DNA from: Flavobacterium sp. YJ01
Lineage (GTDB): Bacteria > Bacteroidota > Bacteroidia > Flavobacteriales > Flavobacteriaceae
Direction: 5' to 3'
Length of the DNA: 64,000 nucleotides
Assembly (NCBI RefSeq): GCF_029320955.1
Contig: NZ_CP119757.1
Coordinates: 2,976,001-3,040,000, forward strand
The notes below the pieces were generated by a model. That model saw nothing but the letters and a program-made list of their open reading frames with translations. It searched no databases and was not told the origin of the DNA. The position numbers and the translations under genes were made by a program. Shown piece after piece: positions 17,109 to 25,176 of this stretch (the first letter of the stretch is position 1; every line of letters begins with the position of its first letter).

Positions 17109-18581
17109 ATGTTTAACAACTTCAAAATGACAATGCTTTCACTTCGAACTAGGATTTTCCTATCGATGATTGTATTGATTGTTGTGGCATCTTTTTTATT
17201 GGCTTCGATTTCGATTATTCAGTTTAAGACTGAGGCCAAAGAATATCATCAGGAACGTTTAGAACGAAAAGAAAATGCGGTAAAAGAACACATTAACTAC
17301 GTTCTTTCTACTACAACTTATCCGCTGAAAACGACAAATTTGGATTTAATTTTTAAAGATAAAATCCACGAATTAGCGCAGATTCATAAAATTGAAATTA
17401 ATATTTACAGTCTAGATGGAAAGCTTCTAAAGTCATCTAAAGAATCTTTTGCAGTTGATAAAGCGCCGCCGCCAATTCCAGAATATATTTTGAAATTGGT
17501 TCGTTCTTCTATCGAAAAGCGTTTTGTGGATATTAAAACGATTGATGGAGTTAAAAACCGATCTTCCTACAGTTTAATAAAAGACGAAAAATTTAAACCA
17601 CTTGGAATCCTGAATCTTCCTTATTTAGAAGACGACGGTTATTACGACAATGAGCTAAATACTTTCCTAATTCGGTTAAGTCAGGTTTATTCTTTTATGC
17701 TGATTGTGGCTTTTGCTTTAGCGTATTTCCTTTCGACTTATATCACAAAATCCTTAAAAACAATTTCAGACCGTTTGGAAGAAACCAATTTGGATCAGAA
17801 AAATGAGAAAATTGTTTTAGAGGCAAATAGTAAAGAAGTCAATTTCCTTATAAAAGCTTATAACGGAATGGTGGATAAACTCGAAACGAGCGCGATTAAA
17901 TTAGCGCAAAGTGAACGAGAAGAGGCTTGGCGCGAAATGGCAAAACAAGTTGCTCACGAGATTAAAAATCCGCTTACGCCGATGCGTTTGACGGTTCAGA
18001 GTTTTCAACGAAAGTTTGATCCTTCAGCTCCAGACGTTAAACAGAAAATGAATGATTACTCCGAAACTTTGATTCAGCAAATTGATACGATGACGGCTGT
18101 TGCTTCGGCATTTTCGAACTTTGCTTCGATGCCGGCACAGCAAAATGAAACACTAAATGTGGTTGAGGTTGTCGAATTGGCTTTGGATATTTTCAACGAA
18201 GATTATATTGTTTTCGAAAAAGAAGAAGAAGAAATCATTTCCAAAATGGATCGTACGCAATTAATACGCGTTATTACCAATTTGGTTAAAAACGCTACTC
18301 AGGCAATTCCAGAAAGTCAGTTTCAGAAATCAATTATGGTTTCTGTAAAAAGACGAAATAACAATGTTGAAATTGCCGTAAAAGACAACGGAATCGGAAT
18401 CCAGAAACAAGATATCGGCAGAATTTTCGAACCTAAATTTACAACTAAGACTAGCGGAATGGGACTTGGTTTAGGAATTATTAAAAACATTATCGAAAAT
18501 TACAAAGGAACAATTACCTTTGAGTCAACTTACGGAAAAGGAACCACTTTTAGAGTTTCTTTACCTATCACCAACTCCTAA
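17109..18581 (+). CDS. Sensor histidine kinase (NtrY-like)
   Basis: 490-residue membrane sensor kinase. Membrane segments at about 15-37 and 193-212 enclose a ~155-residue periplasmic sensor. A HAMP linker (about 208-262) follows, then the phospho-acceptor H283 in AHEIKNPLTPMRL, the N box NLVKNATQAIP, DNGIGI and GMGLGLGI of the ATP-binding domain. The H-box sequence resembles the NtrY/PAS-less group. No response regulator gene is adjacent, so the partner is unknown. The enoyl-CoA hydratase gene starts 10 bases after the stop, so they are probably co-transcribed. Confidence 0.92.
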   Translation: MFNNFKMTMLSLRTRIFLSMIVLIVVASFLLASISIIQFKTEAKEYHQERLERKENAVKEHINYVLSTTTYPLKTTNLDLIFKDKIHELAQIHKIEINIYSLDGKLLKSSKESFAVDKAPPPIPEYILKLVRSSIEKRFVDIKTIDGVKNRSSYSLIKDEKFKPLGILNLPYLEDDGYYDNELNTFLIRLSQVYSFMLIVAFALAYFLSTYITKSLKTISDRLEETNLDQKNEKIVLEANSKEVNFLIKAYNGMVDKLETSAIKLAQSEREEAWREMAKQVAHEIKNPLTPMRLTVQSFQRKFDPSAPDVKQKMNDYSETLIQQIDTMTAVASAFSNFASMPAQQNETLNVVEVVELALDIFNEDYIVFEKEEEEIISKMDRTQLIRVITNLVKNATQAIPESQFQKSIMVSVKRRNNNVEIAVKDNGIGIQKQDIGRIFEPKFTTKTSGMGLGLGIIKNIIENYKGTITFESTYGKGTTFRVSLPITNS

Positions 18582-18591
18582 AAAAAGTGTC

Positions 18592-19374
18592 ATGAACTAC
18601 GAGAATCTTTTAATTGCAATTGAAGAAAATATCGCGACCATTACTATAAACAGACCGACAAAATTGAATGCTTTGAACAAAGCAACAATTAGCGATTTGA
18701 GTAAAGCGATCAAATTATTGGGTAAAAATGATGATGTCCGCGTTATTATTTTGACCGGAAGCGGCGAAAAAGCATTTGTTGCAGGAGCTGATATTTCTGA
18801 ATTTGCCAATTATACTATTGTGGAAGGCGCTCAATTGGCTGCAGAAGGTCAAGAATCGCTTTTTGATTTTATTGAAGGACTTAAAAAACCAGTTATTGCC
18901 GCAATTAACGGTTTTGCTCTTGGCGGCGGATTAGAATTGGCAATGGCTTGTCATTTCAGAATTGCTTCTGATAATGCAAAAATGGGACTTCCAGAAGTAA
19001 CTTTAGGATTGATTCCAGGTTATGGAGGAACACAACGTTTGCCACAATTAATTGGTAAAGGCCGTGCAATGGAATTGATTATGACCGCAGCAATGATTAC
19101 CGCAGAACAAGCAAAAGATTACGGTTTGGTAAATCATGTTGTGCCTCAAGAAGAATTGCTTTCATTTACCAATGTAATTGCACAGAAAATCATTAAAAAT
19201 GCTCCTTTCGCTATAGGAAAAGCAATAAAAGCAATCAATGCTAATTTTACAGACGGTAAAAATGGTTTTGATGTCGAAATAAAATCTTTCGGAAAATGTT
19301 TCGGAACCCAAGATTTTAAAGAAGGAACGACAGCATTTTTAGAAAAACGTAAAGCTGAATTTACAGGAAAATAA
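18592..19374 (+). CDS. Enoyl-CoA hydratase/isomerase family protein
   Basis: 260-residue crotonase-fold enzyme, expected to hydrate 2-enoyl-CoA to 3-hydroxyacyl-CoA in fatty-acid or amino-acid degradation. Motifs: ITINRPTKLNALN at the N terminus, the oxyanion/CoA segment AFVAGADISEF, and NGFALGGGLELAMACHFRIA with the first catalytic glutamate region, followed by GLPEVTLGLIPGYGGTQRLP with the second. ATG 18592 is chosen. The longer frame upstream runs back into the kinase gene and lacks family similarity. Confidence 0.93.
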   Translation: MNYENLLIAIEENIATITINRPTKLNALNKATISDLSKAIKLLGKNDDVRVIILTGSGEKAFVAGADISEFANYTIVEGAQLAAEGQESLFDFIEGLKKPVIAAINGFALGGGLELAMACHFRIASDNAKMGLPEVTLGLIPGYGGTQRLPQLIGKGRAMELIMTAAMITAEQAKDYGLVNHVVPQEELLSFTNVIAQKIIKNAPFAIGKAIKAINANFTDGKNGFDVEIKSFGKCFGTQDFKEGTTAFLEKRKAEFTGK

Positions 19375-19383
19375 ATTTTTTGA

Positions 19384-19479
19384 TTAACCGCAAAGTTCGC
19401 TAAGAACTACGCTAGGTTCGCCAAGTTTTTTAAAATTCTTTGTGTTCTTTGCGTAAATCTTTGCGAACTTTGCGGTTAA
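19384..19479. repeat. Family C inverted repeat, copy 1
   Basis: TTAACCGCAAAGTTCGCTAAG and CTTTGCGAACTTTGCGGTTAA form the ends (arm length ~20). The interior has further GTTCG(C/A)AAG-like units. Copy 2 is at 57174-57305. Confidence 0.75.
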
Positions 19480-19493
19480 ATAAACATAACAAT

Positions 19494-19895
19494 ATGTCAT
19501 ACGAACCAATATTTGCCCTTTTTTGTGAACGAGTTAAAGAAAGTATTCAAAGCGGAACTTTCGCTAAATTAACTTTGGCCAAAACAATGGGCGATACAGA
19601 ACTTAAAAATGTTTATTTTAGACTAGTTCTGAATGAAGATAATACATTCTCGATTTCATTAACTTTTCGATACAAAACAGAAGAAATTGAAAGCATTCAC
19701 ACTTTAGATGAAGCTTTATTGATTTTGGGTTCTCATATTAAAAAACCTTTTTTAACGGCACTTTTGTTTACAACAAACGATGATATTACTTTCAAAGTAA
19801 ATAAAAAGAACGCAGGAAGTATTATCGAACAGCCGCCGACGTTTAAAAATGCTTCACCAGTTATGTTGGAAATGATTGAAAAAGGGATTGTTTAA
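19494..19895 (+). CDS. Conserved hypothetical protein
   Basis: 133 residues from ATG 19494 (MSYEPIFALF). The frame continues upstream only through the family C repeat arm, which is not protein-like. Soluble, mixed alpha/beta, no signal peptide or recognised domain. The pattern (acidic, internal FSISLTFRYK strand, C-terminal helix) suggests a small folded cytosolic protein. Followed 33 bases later by a secreted protein gene on the same strand. Function unknown. Confidence 0.65.
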   Translation: MSYEPIFALFCERVKESIQSGTFAKLTLAKTMGDTELKNVYFRLVLNEDNTFSISLTFRYKTEEIESIHTLDEALLILGSHIKKPFLTALLFTTNDDITFKVNKKNAGSIIEQPPTFKNASPVMLEMIEKGIV

Positions 19896-19928
19896 AAAAA
19901 GCAAATTTAAATAACTAAAAATCGTAAA

Positions 19929-20450
19929 ATGAAACAAATAATTACACTTCTTGCAGTTGCATTAATTTCTATAGCAACATCGGCTCAAACCAAAATGAAA
20001 GAATATAAAGCAGGACATACTTTTGATATAAGTATTCCCGATTATATGAATAAAACGGTTGGTTTAAACGAAGATTCTGCAATAGAATATCAAAGCGAAG
20101 TAAAAGAACTTTATGGTTTTGTTATTTATGATTTAAAAGAAGATTTGAAATTGGTTGAATTAAATTTCAATTCGGCAAAAGAGTTTTACGATGGTTTTAT
20201 GAAAGACTTTTTAAAAGAGACGGAGAAAAAAACTATTTCAAATCCAATTTCGAAAACAGTTAATGGCATTAATTTTATAGAAGCAGATGTTGATGCTTTT
20301 GATAAAGAGGCCAACATGGAAATCTATTATTTAATCGGCGTAGTAGAAACTAAAAAAGCATTTTATAAAATTCTTTCTTGGTCAGGAAAAGAGAATAAAG
20401 ATAAATTTAAAGGAGATTTTCAAAAAATTCTCTACAGTATAAAAGACTAA
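19929..20450 (+). CDS. Secreted protein of unknown function
   Basis: 173 residues with a signal peptide (LLAVALISIATSAQT, cleavage near 19). The mature part is ~150 residues, lysine- and glutamate-rich, with strand-forming segments near KAFYKILSWSGK. It resembles small periplasmic proteins that carry a PsbP/MOG-like fold, but that is a guess. A bidirectional terminator follows at once. Confidence 0.65.
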   Translation: MKQIITLLAVALISIATSAQTKMKEYKAGHTFDISIPDYMNKTVGLNEDSAIEYQSEVKELYGFVIYDLKEDLKLVELNFNSAKEFYDGFMKDFLKETEKKTISNPISKTVNGINFIEADVDAFDKEANMEIYYLIGVVETKKAFYKILSWSGKENKDKFKGDFQKILYSIKD

Positions 20451-20452
20451 AT

Positions 20453-20487
20453 AAAAAATCCCAAAACTCAAGTTTTGGGATTTTTTA
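20453..20487. terminator. Bidirectional terminator between the secreted protein gene and dtxR
   Basis: AAAATCCCAAAACT and AGTTTTGGGATTTT arms, with A and T tracts on either side, between convergent genes. Confidence 0.9.
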
Positions 20488-20488
20488 T

Positions 20489-21142
20489 TTAAACCAGCTT
20501 CACAAACAAGTTAGAAGCGATTTTATTCGAAATAGATAATTCTCTTTCGTTAACCTTAATTTTTACCGATAAATCGAAAGATTCTTTAGAAATAAACTCG
20601 ATTTTAGAACCCAAAGCAATTCCTTGTTTATCTAGATATTTCAAAAATTCTGATGAAGTGTCTTTTACTCCAACGCAAACTCCAATTTGATTTTCTTCTA
20701 ATTCAGATAAAAGCTGTTTTTCTATTTTAATAATTCGACCATTAGCATCCGGAATTGGATCGCCGTGCGGGTCTTCGGTCGGGTTTCCAAGAAAATCATC
20801 CAAACGGTTTATTAATTGTTCCGATTTAATGTGTTCCAATTGTTCTGCAATATCATGAACTTCATCCCAGCTGAAATTTAGTTTTTCAACCAAAAACACT
20901 TCCCATAAACGGTGTTTTCTAACAATCATTTTAGCAGCCAATTTCCCGTTTTCGGTCAACGATACACCTTGGTATTTTTTGTAATTAACCAAATCTTTTT
21001 CCGCCAGTTTTTTAAGCATATCCGTTACCGACGAAGCTTTCGTTTCCATTATTTCCGCAATAGCATTTGTGCTTACTTCCGTTTCTAAAGCAGCAGTTAA
21101 ATGATATATCGATTTTAGATAGTTTTCTTCTGAAAAAGTCAT
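20489..21142 (-). CDS. DtxR/MntR family metal-dependent regulator
   Basis: 217 residues. The N-terminal winged helix (NYLKSIYHL, EVSTNAIAEIMETKASSVTDMLKKL) is followed by the dimerisation/metal domain (LWEVFLVEKLNFSWDEVHDIAEQLEHI), with histidines and glutamates typical of the family. The C-terminal SH3-like FeoA-type domain spans about 155-217. It normally represses Mn or Fe uptake when the metal is abundant. It is downstream of mntH on the same strand, which with the DtxR-like palindrome before mntH suggests autoregulation and a manganese role. Metal identity is inferred from context. Confidence 0.9.
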   Translation of the reverse strand: MTFSEENYLKSIYHLTAALETEVSTNAIAEIMETKASSVTDMLKKLAEKDLVNYKKYQGVSLTENGKLAAKMIVRKHRLWEVFLVEKLNFSWDEVHDIAEQLEHIKSEQLINRLDDFLGNPTEDPHGDPIPDANGRIIKIEKQLLSELEENQIGVCVGVKDTSSEFLKYLDKQGIALGSKIEFISKESFDLSVKIKVNERELSISNKIASNLFVKLV

Positions 21143-21150
21143 TTCTTTTA

Positions 21151-21230
21151 AGGTTCAAAGTTACAAAGTTACAAAGGTTCATAGGGAAAACCTTTGTCCC
21201 TTTGTTCCTCTGAGCCTTTGTACCTTTTAT
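21151..21230. repeat. CAAAG-type inverted repeat between mntH and dtxR
   Basis: AAGGTTCAAAGTTACAAAG at the left and CTTTGTACCTT at the right, with reiterated TACAAAG and CCTTTGT units. Related stretches are at about 33165-33210, 33485-33523 and 63433-63475. The minus-strand reading repeats TAACTTTG, which mimics a -7 promoter box. Confidence 0.6.
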
Positions 21231-23095
21231 TTAACAATCAACAAAGGTATCGAAATTTTATGTCTCAATTTGTCTACGGTTGTGCCGAAAAGAATATCTT
21301 TCAATCCAGTGTGGCCGTGGGTTCCCATAACTAAAATATCAAAATTTCCTTCGTTTATAATTTTCGGAATTACTTTGTTTGGTTTTCCAAATCCGAGTTC
21401 TGTTTTGATCTTGAATCCTTTATCGGAAAGCATTTCTTTATACTTCAATAATAATTTCTCATCAATAGTAGTTTCATGATCGTGTACATGAACCCCGTAC
21501 ATTAAAGCGCCAACAGTTTCTACAATATGAATAAGTGTATATTCAGTGTCAATACCACCCAATTCGAAAGCTTTATTCAAAGCTGCTTCGTCGGCATTTG
21601 AAAAATCTACAGAAACAGCAATGTTTTGAATGCTCTGACTTTCTTTTGGCGAAAACTTCAATTTAAGATTGTGAGGCGAATGATTGATGTTTTTGTTTTT
21701 TGCTTTTGCAATAAAAGGATTGAAAATAATGTAAAGCAATAAACCTAAAAAACCAAACGCCAAAGGAACTACAGTAAGCCAGAGAATCATCGGATGATCT
21801 GAATTTGCTAACCAAGAAGTGATTTCGTCATAAACCAATTTCGCATTTAGAGAAACAATGATAGCCGCAATAATCCAGGAAACAATCTGAGTGGTTTTGG
21901 AAATATGAAAACCTTTCATTTTCGATTTATCACTCACAAAATGAATCAAAGGAATAATAGCAAAGCCTAATTGTAAACTCAAAATTACCTGACTTAATAT
22001 CAGAAGTTTTCCTGTTACGCTTTCTCCATAAATTAAAATCACGATTACGGCAGGAATAATAGCAATCAGACGCGTAATAATTCTACGAACCCAAGGTTGA
22101 ATTCTAAAATGTAGATAACCTTCCATTACGATTTGCCCGGCAAGTGTTCCAGTTACGGTAGAACTTTGTCCAGCAGCAATTAGCGCAATTGCAAATAAAG
22201 CTGGCGCCCATTTTGTTCCCAGAAGCGGTTCTAAAAATTTGTGCGCATCCTGAATTTCAGCAACTTCAAACATTCCGTTTTTATGAAATGTGGCGGCAGC
22301 AAGAATTAAGATCGCGGCATTTACAAAAAATGCAAGATTTAACGCAATGGTAGAATCTATAAAGTTATATTTTAAAGCTTGTTTGATTCCGGCTGGAGTT
22401 CTATCAAATTTTCTCGTTTGCACTAAAGAAGAATGCAGATATAAATTATGAGGCATTACCGTTGCTCCAATAATCCCAATCGCAATATACAATGCCGCTG
22501 AGTTTGGAATAGAAGGAATAAGTCCAGCTAATACTTTATGCATTTCAGGTTCAGCAAAAATCATTTCAAAAATGAAAGAAAAGCCTATAATTGCCACCAA
22601 AGCAATAATAAAGGCTTCCATCTTGCGAATTCCTTTATTGATCAAGAAAAGCAGTAAAAAGGTGTCTAAAACGGTAATCAAAACCGCTTCGAGTAGAGGA
22701 ATTCCAAAAAGAAGATTAATTCCAATTGCCATTCCGAGTACTTCTGCCAAATCGCAGGCGGCAATTGCAATTTCGGCTAAGAAATATAAAATATAGTTGA
22801 TATATTTTGAGTACGTTTCTCTTGAAGCTTGTGCGAGATCTCGTTGCGTTACAATTCCGAGGCGGGCACTTAAGCTTTGTAAAAGCAAAGCCATCAAGTT
22901 ACTCATTAATAAAACCCAAACCAAAGTGTATCCGAATTGGCTTCCGCCGGCAATATCTGTTGCCCAGTTTCCTGGATCCATGTAGCCAACACTTACTAAA
23001 TATGCAGGGCCTAAGAAGGCTAAAATTTTTCTAAAACCTTTTTTTTTGTTGTCGGTAGAAACCGATTCATGGACTTCTTCTAAAGATTTAGTCAT
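21227..23095 (-). CDS. mntH: Nramp-family Mn/Fe transporter with C-terminal universal stress (Usp) domain
   Basis: 622 residues, about 200 longer than ordinary MntH. Residues ~25-450 are a multi-span Nramp transporter with the metal-binding motifs DPGNW (D40-W44, helix 1) and MPHN (M214-N217, helix 6). It imports divalent Mn or Fe with protons. Residues ~475-622 are a UspA-like cytosolic domain (NIAVSVDFSNADEAALNKA) ending in the nucleotide-binding motif GTHGHTGLKDILFGTT and PLLIVK. The fusion may let ATP or stress signals tune transport. dtxR follows downstream. A DtxR-like palindrome lies upstream. Confidence 0.93.
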   Translation of the reverse strand: MTKSLEEVHESVSTDNKKKGFRKILAFLGPAYLVSVGYMDPGNWATDIAGGSQFGYTLVWVLLMSNLMALLLQSLSARLGIVTQRDLAQASRETYSKYINYILYFLAEIAIAACDLAEVLGMAIGINLLFGIPLLEAVLITVLDTFLLLFLINKGIRKMEAFIIALVAIIGFSFIFEMIFAEPEMHKVLAGLIPSIPNSAALYIAIGIIGATVMPHNLYLHSSLVQTRKFDRTPAGIKQALKYNFIDSTIALNLAFFVNAAILILAAATFHKNGMFEVAEIQDAHKFLEPLLGTKWAPALFAIALIAAGQSSTVTGTLAGQIVMEGYLHFRIQPWVRRIITRLIAIIPAVIVILIYGESVTGKLLILSQVILSLQLGFAIIPLIHFVSDKSKMKGFHISKTTQIVSWIIAAIIVSLNAKLVYDEITSWLANSDHPMILWLTVVPLAFGFLGLLLYIIFNPFIAKAKNKNINHSPHNLKLKFSPKESQSIQNIAVSVDFSNADEAALNKAFELGGIDTEYTLIHIVETVGALMYGVHVHDHETTIDEKLLLKYKEMLSDKGFKIKTELGFGKPNKVIPKIINEGNFDILVMGTHGHTGLKDILFGTTVDKLRHKISIPLLIVK

Positions 23096-23114
23096 TGTAA
23101 AAGTATTGTTTTCA

Positions 23115-23122
23115 CAAATATA
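23115..23122 (-). promoter_or_regulatory. Possible -7 box of mntH
   Basis: TATATTTG on the minus strand fits TAnnTTTG, 20 bases before the mntH start. The nearest TTG is ~22 bases further up, a little longer than usual. Confidence 0.5.
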
Positions 23123-23150
23123 GATAAAAATTATATTCGCGAAACAATAT

Positions 23151-23168
23151 TTTTAGGCTAGTCTAAAA
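23151..23168. promoter_or_regulatory. Putative DtxR/MntR operator upstream of mntH
   Basis: An 18-base palindrome: TTTTAG, then GCTAGT, then CTAAAA, with one mismatched base pair. The core TTAGGCTAGTCTAA is close to the DtxR/IdeR box core (TTAGG..AGCCTAA type). It lies just upstream of the mntH -35 region and one base beyond the fur stop codon. The cognate protein is probably the DtxR homologue at 20489-21142. Confidence 0.6.
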
Positions 23169-23169
23169 G

Positions 23170-23562
23170 TTAAATGTTAGAATTTAAACAATTCGGACAC
23201 AAACCAGACAAAGTAAAATTGATTTCGTTTACTTTGTAATTATGAGGCATAATGTAACTTGGCTTTACATTTTCTAGACATGTAATTTCATGACAATTTT
23301 CACAGCTAAAATGAGCATGATTATGTATATGCACACGCTGATGCGAATGATGGCATTTGGCATATTTTACTGTTCCGTCAAGATTTGATATTTTATGTAT
23401 AATATCTTCATTTATCAAACGATCCAAAATTCTGTAAATAGTAACGCGATCGCACAGATCATTTAATTGTTTCTGAATTTCTGTGTGAGATAAAGCGGTC
23501 TTAGATTTTTCTAGAACTTCTAAAACAGCTGTTTTTGCTGCGGTATTACGTGTAGTTTTCAT
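23170..23562 (-). CDS. Fur family metal-responsive repressor
   Basis: 130 residues. Winged helix with the recognition helix near DRVTIYRILDRL. A dense metal-binding stretch (HHSHQRVHIHNHAHF) and two CxxC pairs (CENC and CPNC) form the structural zinc site. The short length and histidine-rich hinge fit Zur/Nur/Fur-type sensors. I cannot fix the metal. It is divergent from the merC operon and shares with it a promoter bearing two TTGCAA-N5-TTGCAA-type boxes, a form described for the nickel regulator Nur. Confidence 0.9.
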   Translation of the reverse strand: MKTTRNTAAKTAVLEVLEKSKTALSHTEIQKQLNDLCDRVTIYRILDRLINEDIIHKISNLDGTVKYAKCHHSHQRVHIHNHAHFSCENCHEITCLENVKPSYIMPHNYKVNEINFTLSGLCPNCLNSNI

Positions 23563-23584
23563 TATTTACAGCGTTAAAAAATTA

Positions 23585-23637
23585 ATGCAACAATGTTGCA
23601 ATTGATAAAATTGTTTATATTTGCAACTTAATTGCAA
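23585..23637. promoter_or_regulatory. Two tandem Fur-family operators in the fur / merC promoter
   Basis: Box 1 (23585-23601) is ATGCAA-N5-TTGCAA and contains the perfect 7-1-7 palindrome TGCAACA-A-TGTTGCA. Box 2 (23621-23637) is TTGCAA-CTTAA-TTGCAA. Box 1 covers the -33 element and box 2 the expected start site of the merC promoter, so binding should repress. Both boxes match the TTGCAA-N5-TTGCAA form reported for Nur. Confidence 0.75.
23596..23623 (+). promoter_or_regulatory. merC operon promoter
   Basis: TTG (23596-23598), 17-base spacer, TATATTTG (23616-23623): a full match to the Bacteroidota TTG-N17-19-TAnnTTTG promoter. The ATG of the first gene is 32 bases downstream. Confidence 0.75.
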
Positions 23638-23655
23638 TAAGCAAATGTACACGAA

Positions 23656-24009
23656 ATGAAGAAAATAACCACGTCCTTTTACGATATTTTAGGAATTTCA
23701 AGTGCGACCGTTTGTCTGGTTCACTGTTTGATTTTTCCGCTCTTAACGATCCTTCCTTTAGGATTAAGCCATAATCCGATTATAGATTTGCTGTTTGCTT
23801 CAGTAGGTTTATTTGCAATTCTCAAAATTATAAAAAAATCATCTCTTTTGGTCTCTTCCATTTTGATTGTTTCAATGGCTTTAATCTGGATGAGTATTTT
23901 GAGTGAATTGATATTCGAAATTCATCTCGATTTAATTTATTTTGGAGGTATCGGAATGATTATCGGACATTTAATTAATTATAAATTACATAAAAAACTA
24001 AATCATTAA
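23656..24009 (+). CDS. MerC-domain membrane protein
   Basis: 117 residues with four hydrophobic segments (about 15-35, 41-57, 62-83, 93-110). The first holds C20-LVH-C24, the paired-cysteine motif of MerC-type mercury transport proteins. In Bacteroidota such proteins occur without mercury reductase, so a role with another thiophilic metal (Zn, Cu, Ni) is more likely. First gene of the fur-controlled plus-strand set, 3 bases before the oxidoreductase gene. Confidence 0.8.
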   Translation: MKKITTSFYDILGISSATVCLVHCLIFPLLTILPLGLSHNPIIDLLFASVGLFAILKIIKKSSLLVSSILIVSMALIWMSILSELIFEIHLDLIYFGGIGMIIGHLINYKLHKKLNH

Positions 24010-24012
24010 GAT

Positions 24013-24921
24013 ATGGAACAGAAGAATTTTGATGTGATTATTGTTGGAGGAAGTTACAGCGGTCTTTCTGCCGCAATGAGTTTAGGAAGATCACTGCGTA
24101 AGGTTTTGGTTATTGATAGCGGTTTGCCTTGTAATAAGCAAACGCCACATTCTCATAATTTTATTACACAGGACGGAGAGAAACCAGCAGCAATTGCGGC
24201 AAAAGCCAAACTCCAAGTTGCAATTTATAAAACGGTTCAATTTTATAGCGGACTTGCCATTAAAGCCATAAAAAACGGAAGCAAATTTGAAGTTTCAACT
24301 CAATCTGGCGATGTTTTTACTTCTCGAAAAATTTTATTCGCGACAGGCGTTAAAGATTTGCTTCCAGAAATTAAAGGTTTTTCAGATTGTTGGGGAATTT
24401 CGGTTTTGCATTGTCCGTATTGTCATGGTTATGAAGTTAAAAGCGAAAAAACGGCGATTATAGCAAATGGGGAAATGGGATTTGAATATGCAAAACTAAT
24501 TTCGAATTGGACAAAAGATTTGAGATTATGCACCAACGGAAAATCAGAATTGACTTTGGAACAAACCCAAATTTTAAAAAATCACGGAGTTTTAATTTTT
24601 GAAGAAGAAATTGATTCTTTTGAACATCAAGACGGATATATTCAAAATATTATCTTCAAGAACCAGGATAAAATTGCAGTAAAAGCCATTTATTCTAGAC
24701 CGCCATTTGAACAGCATTGTTTAATTCCTGAAAATTTGGGTTGCGAAATCAACGAACAAGGTTTATTGAAAGTTGATGCAATGCAAAAAACAAATATTGT
24801 TGGCGTTTACGCTAGTGGAGATGCAACAACTCAAATGCGTTCTGTAGCAATTGCGGTTTCTAGCGGTTCTTTCGCTGGAGCGGTAATAAACAAAGAACTT
24901 ATTGAAGAAGATTTTCTTTAA
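24013..24921 (+). CDS. Thioredoxin-reductase-like FAD/NAD(P) oxidoreductase
   Basis: 302 residues. FAD-binding GGSYSGLSAA at the N terminus, the dithiol C134-PY-C137 in HCPYCHGYEV, and a C-terminal FAD motif (GVYASGDATTQMRSVAIAV). This is the class II pyridine-nucleotide disulfide oxidoreductase layout of thioredoxin reductases and their relatives. The NADPH domain is shortened and lacks a clear GxGxxA, so the electron source is uncertain. Tightly linked to merC. May reduce a disulfide in the metal-handling pathway. Confidence 0.85.
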   Translation: MEQKNFDVIIVGGSYSGLSAAMSLGRSLRKVLVIDSGLPCNKQTPHSHNFITQDGEKPAAIAAKAKLQVAIYKTVQFYSGLAIKAIKNGSKFEVSTQSGDVFTSRKILFATGVKDLLPEIKGFSDCWGISVLHCPYCHGYEVKSEKTAIIANGEMGFEYAKLISNWTKDLRLCTNGKSELTLEQTQILKNHGVLIFEEEIDSFEHQDGYIQNIIFKNQDKIAVKAIYSRPPFEQHCLIPENLGCEINEQGLLKVDAMQKTNIVGVYASGDATTQMRSVAIAVSSGSFAGAVINKELIEEDFL

Positions 24922-24930
24922 TATTAATTT

Positions 24931-25070
24931 AAACACATAGAAACATAGTTTTAAAAGTTGTCAAAAAGGCATTTCACTTTGCATTAACAGACATAGTGCT
25001 ATGTGTGAAAGCTTGCTTTTTTAGTAATCTGAATTTAAGTTCAATAAAAATCTATGATTCTATGTGTTTA
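24931..25070. repeat. Family B inverted-repeat element, copy 2 (~140 bp)
   Basis: Outer arms AAACACATAGAAACATAG and CTATGATTCTATGTGTTT. Inside are GGCATTTCACTTT and a GACATAG/CTATGTG hairpin followed by TGTGAAAGCTTGC. It lies between the oxidoreductase and the TonB receptor. Confidence 0.85.
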
Positions 25071-25176
25071 AATAAAAATCTAACATCTTGAATTAAATGA
25101 GTTTAAAAATTTTAAACCAGGAATAATTATTTGTCAAATTTAATTTTTAGTTTTGTCTAAATTTAATTTTATAATA

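Noticed and set aside
18520..18591. Longer N terminus of the enoyl-CoA hydratase
   Set aside because: Overlaps the kinase gene and has no family match; ATG 18592 gives the normal length.
21156..21163. TAACTTTG as a promoter of dtxR
   Set aside because: It is part of a repeated CAAAGTTACAAAG unit found elsewhere, with no TTG at proper spacing. It could still act, but there is no support.
23155..23168. Terminator for the Fur gene
   Set aside because: The palindrome has no T run or GC-rich stem and resembles a DtxR operator more.
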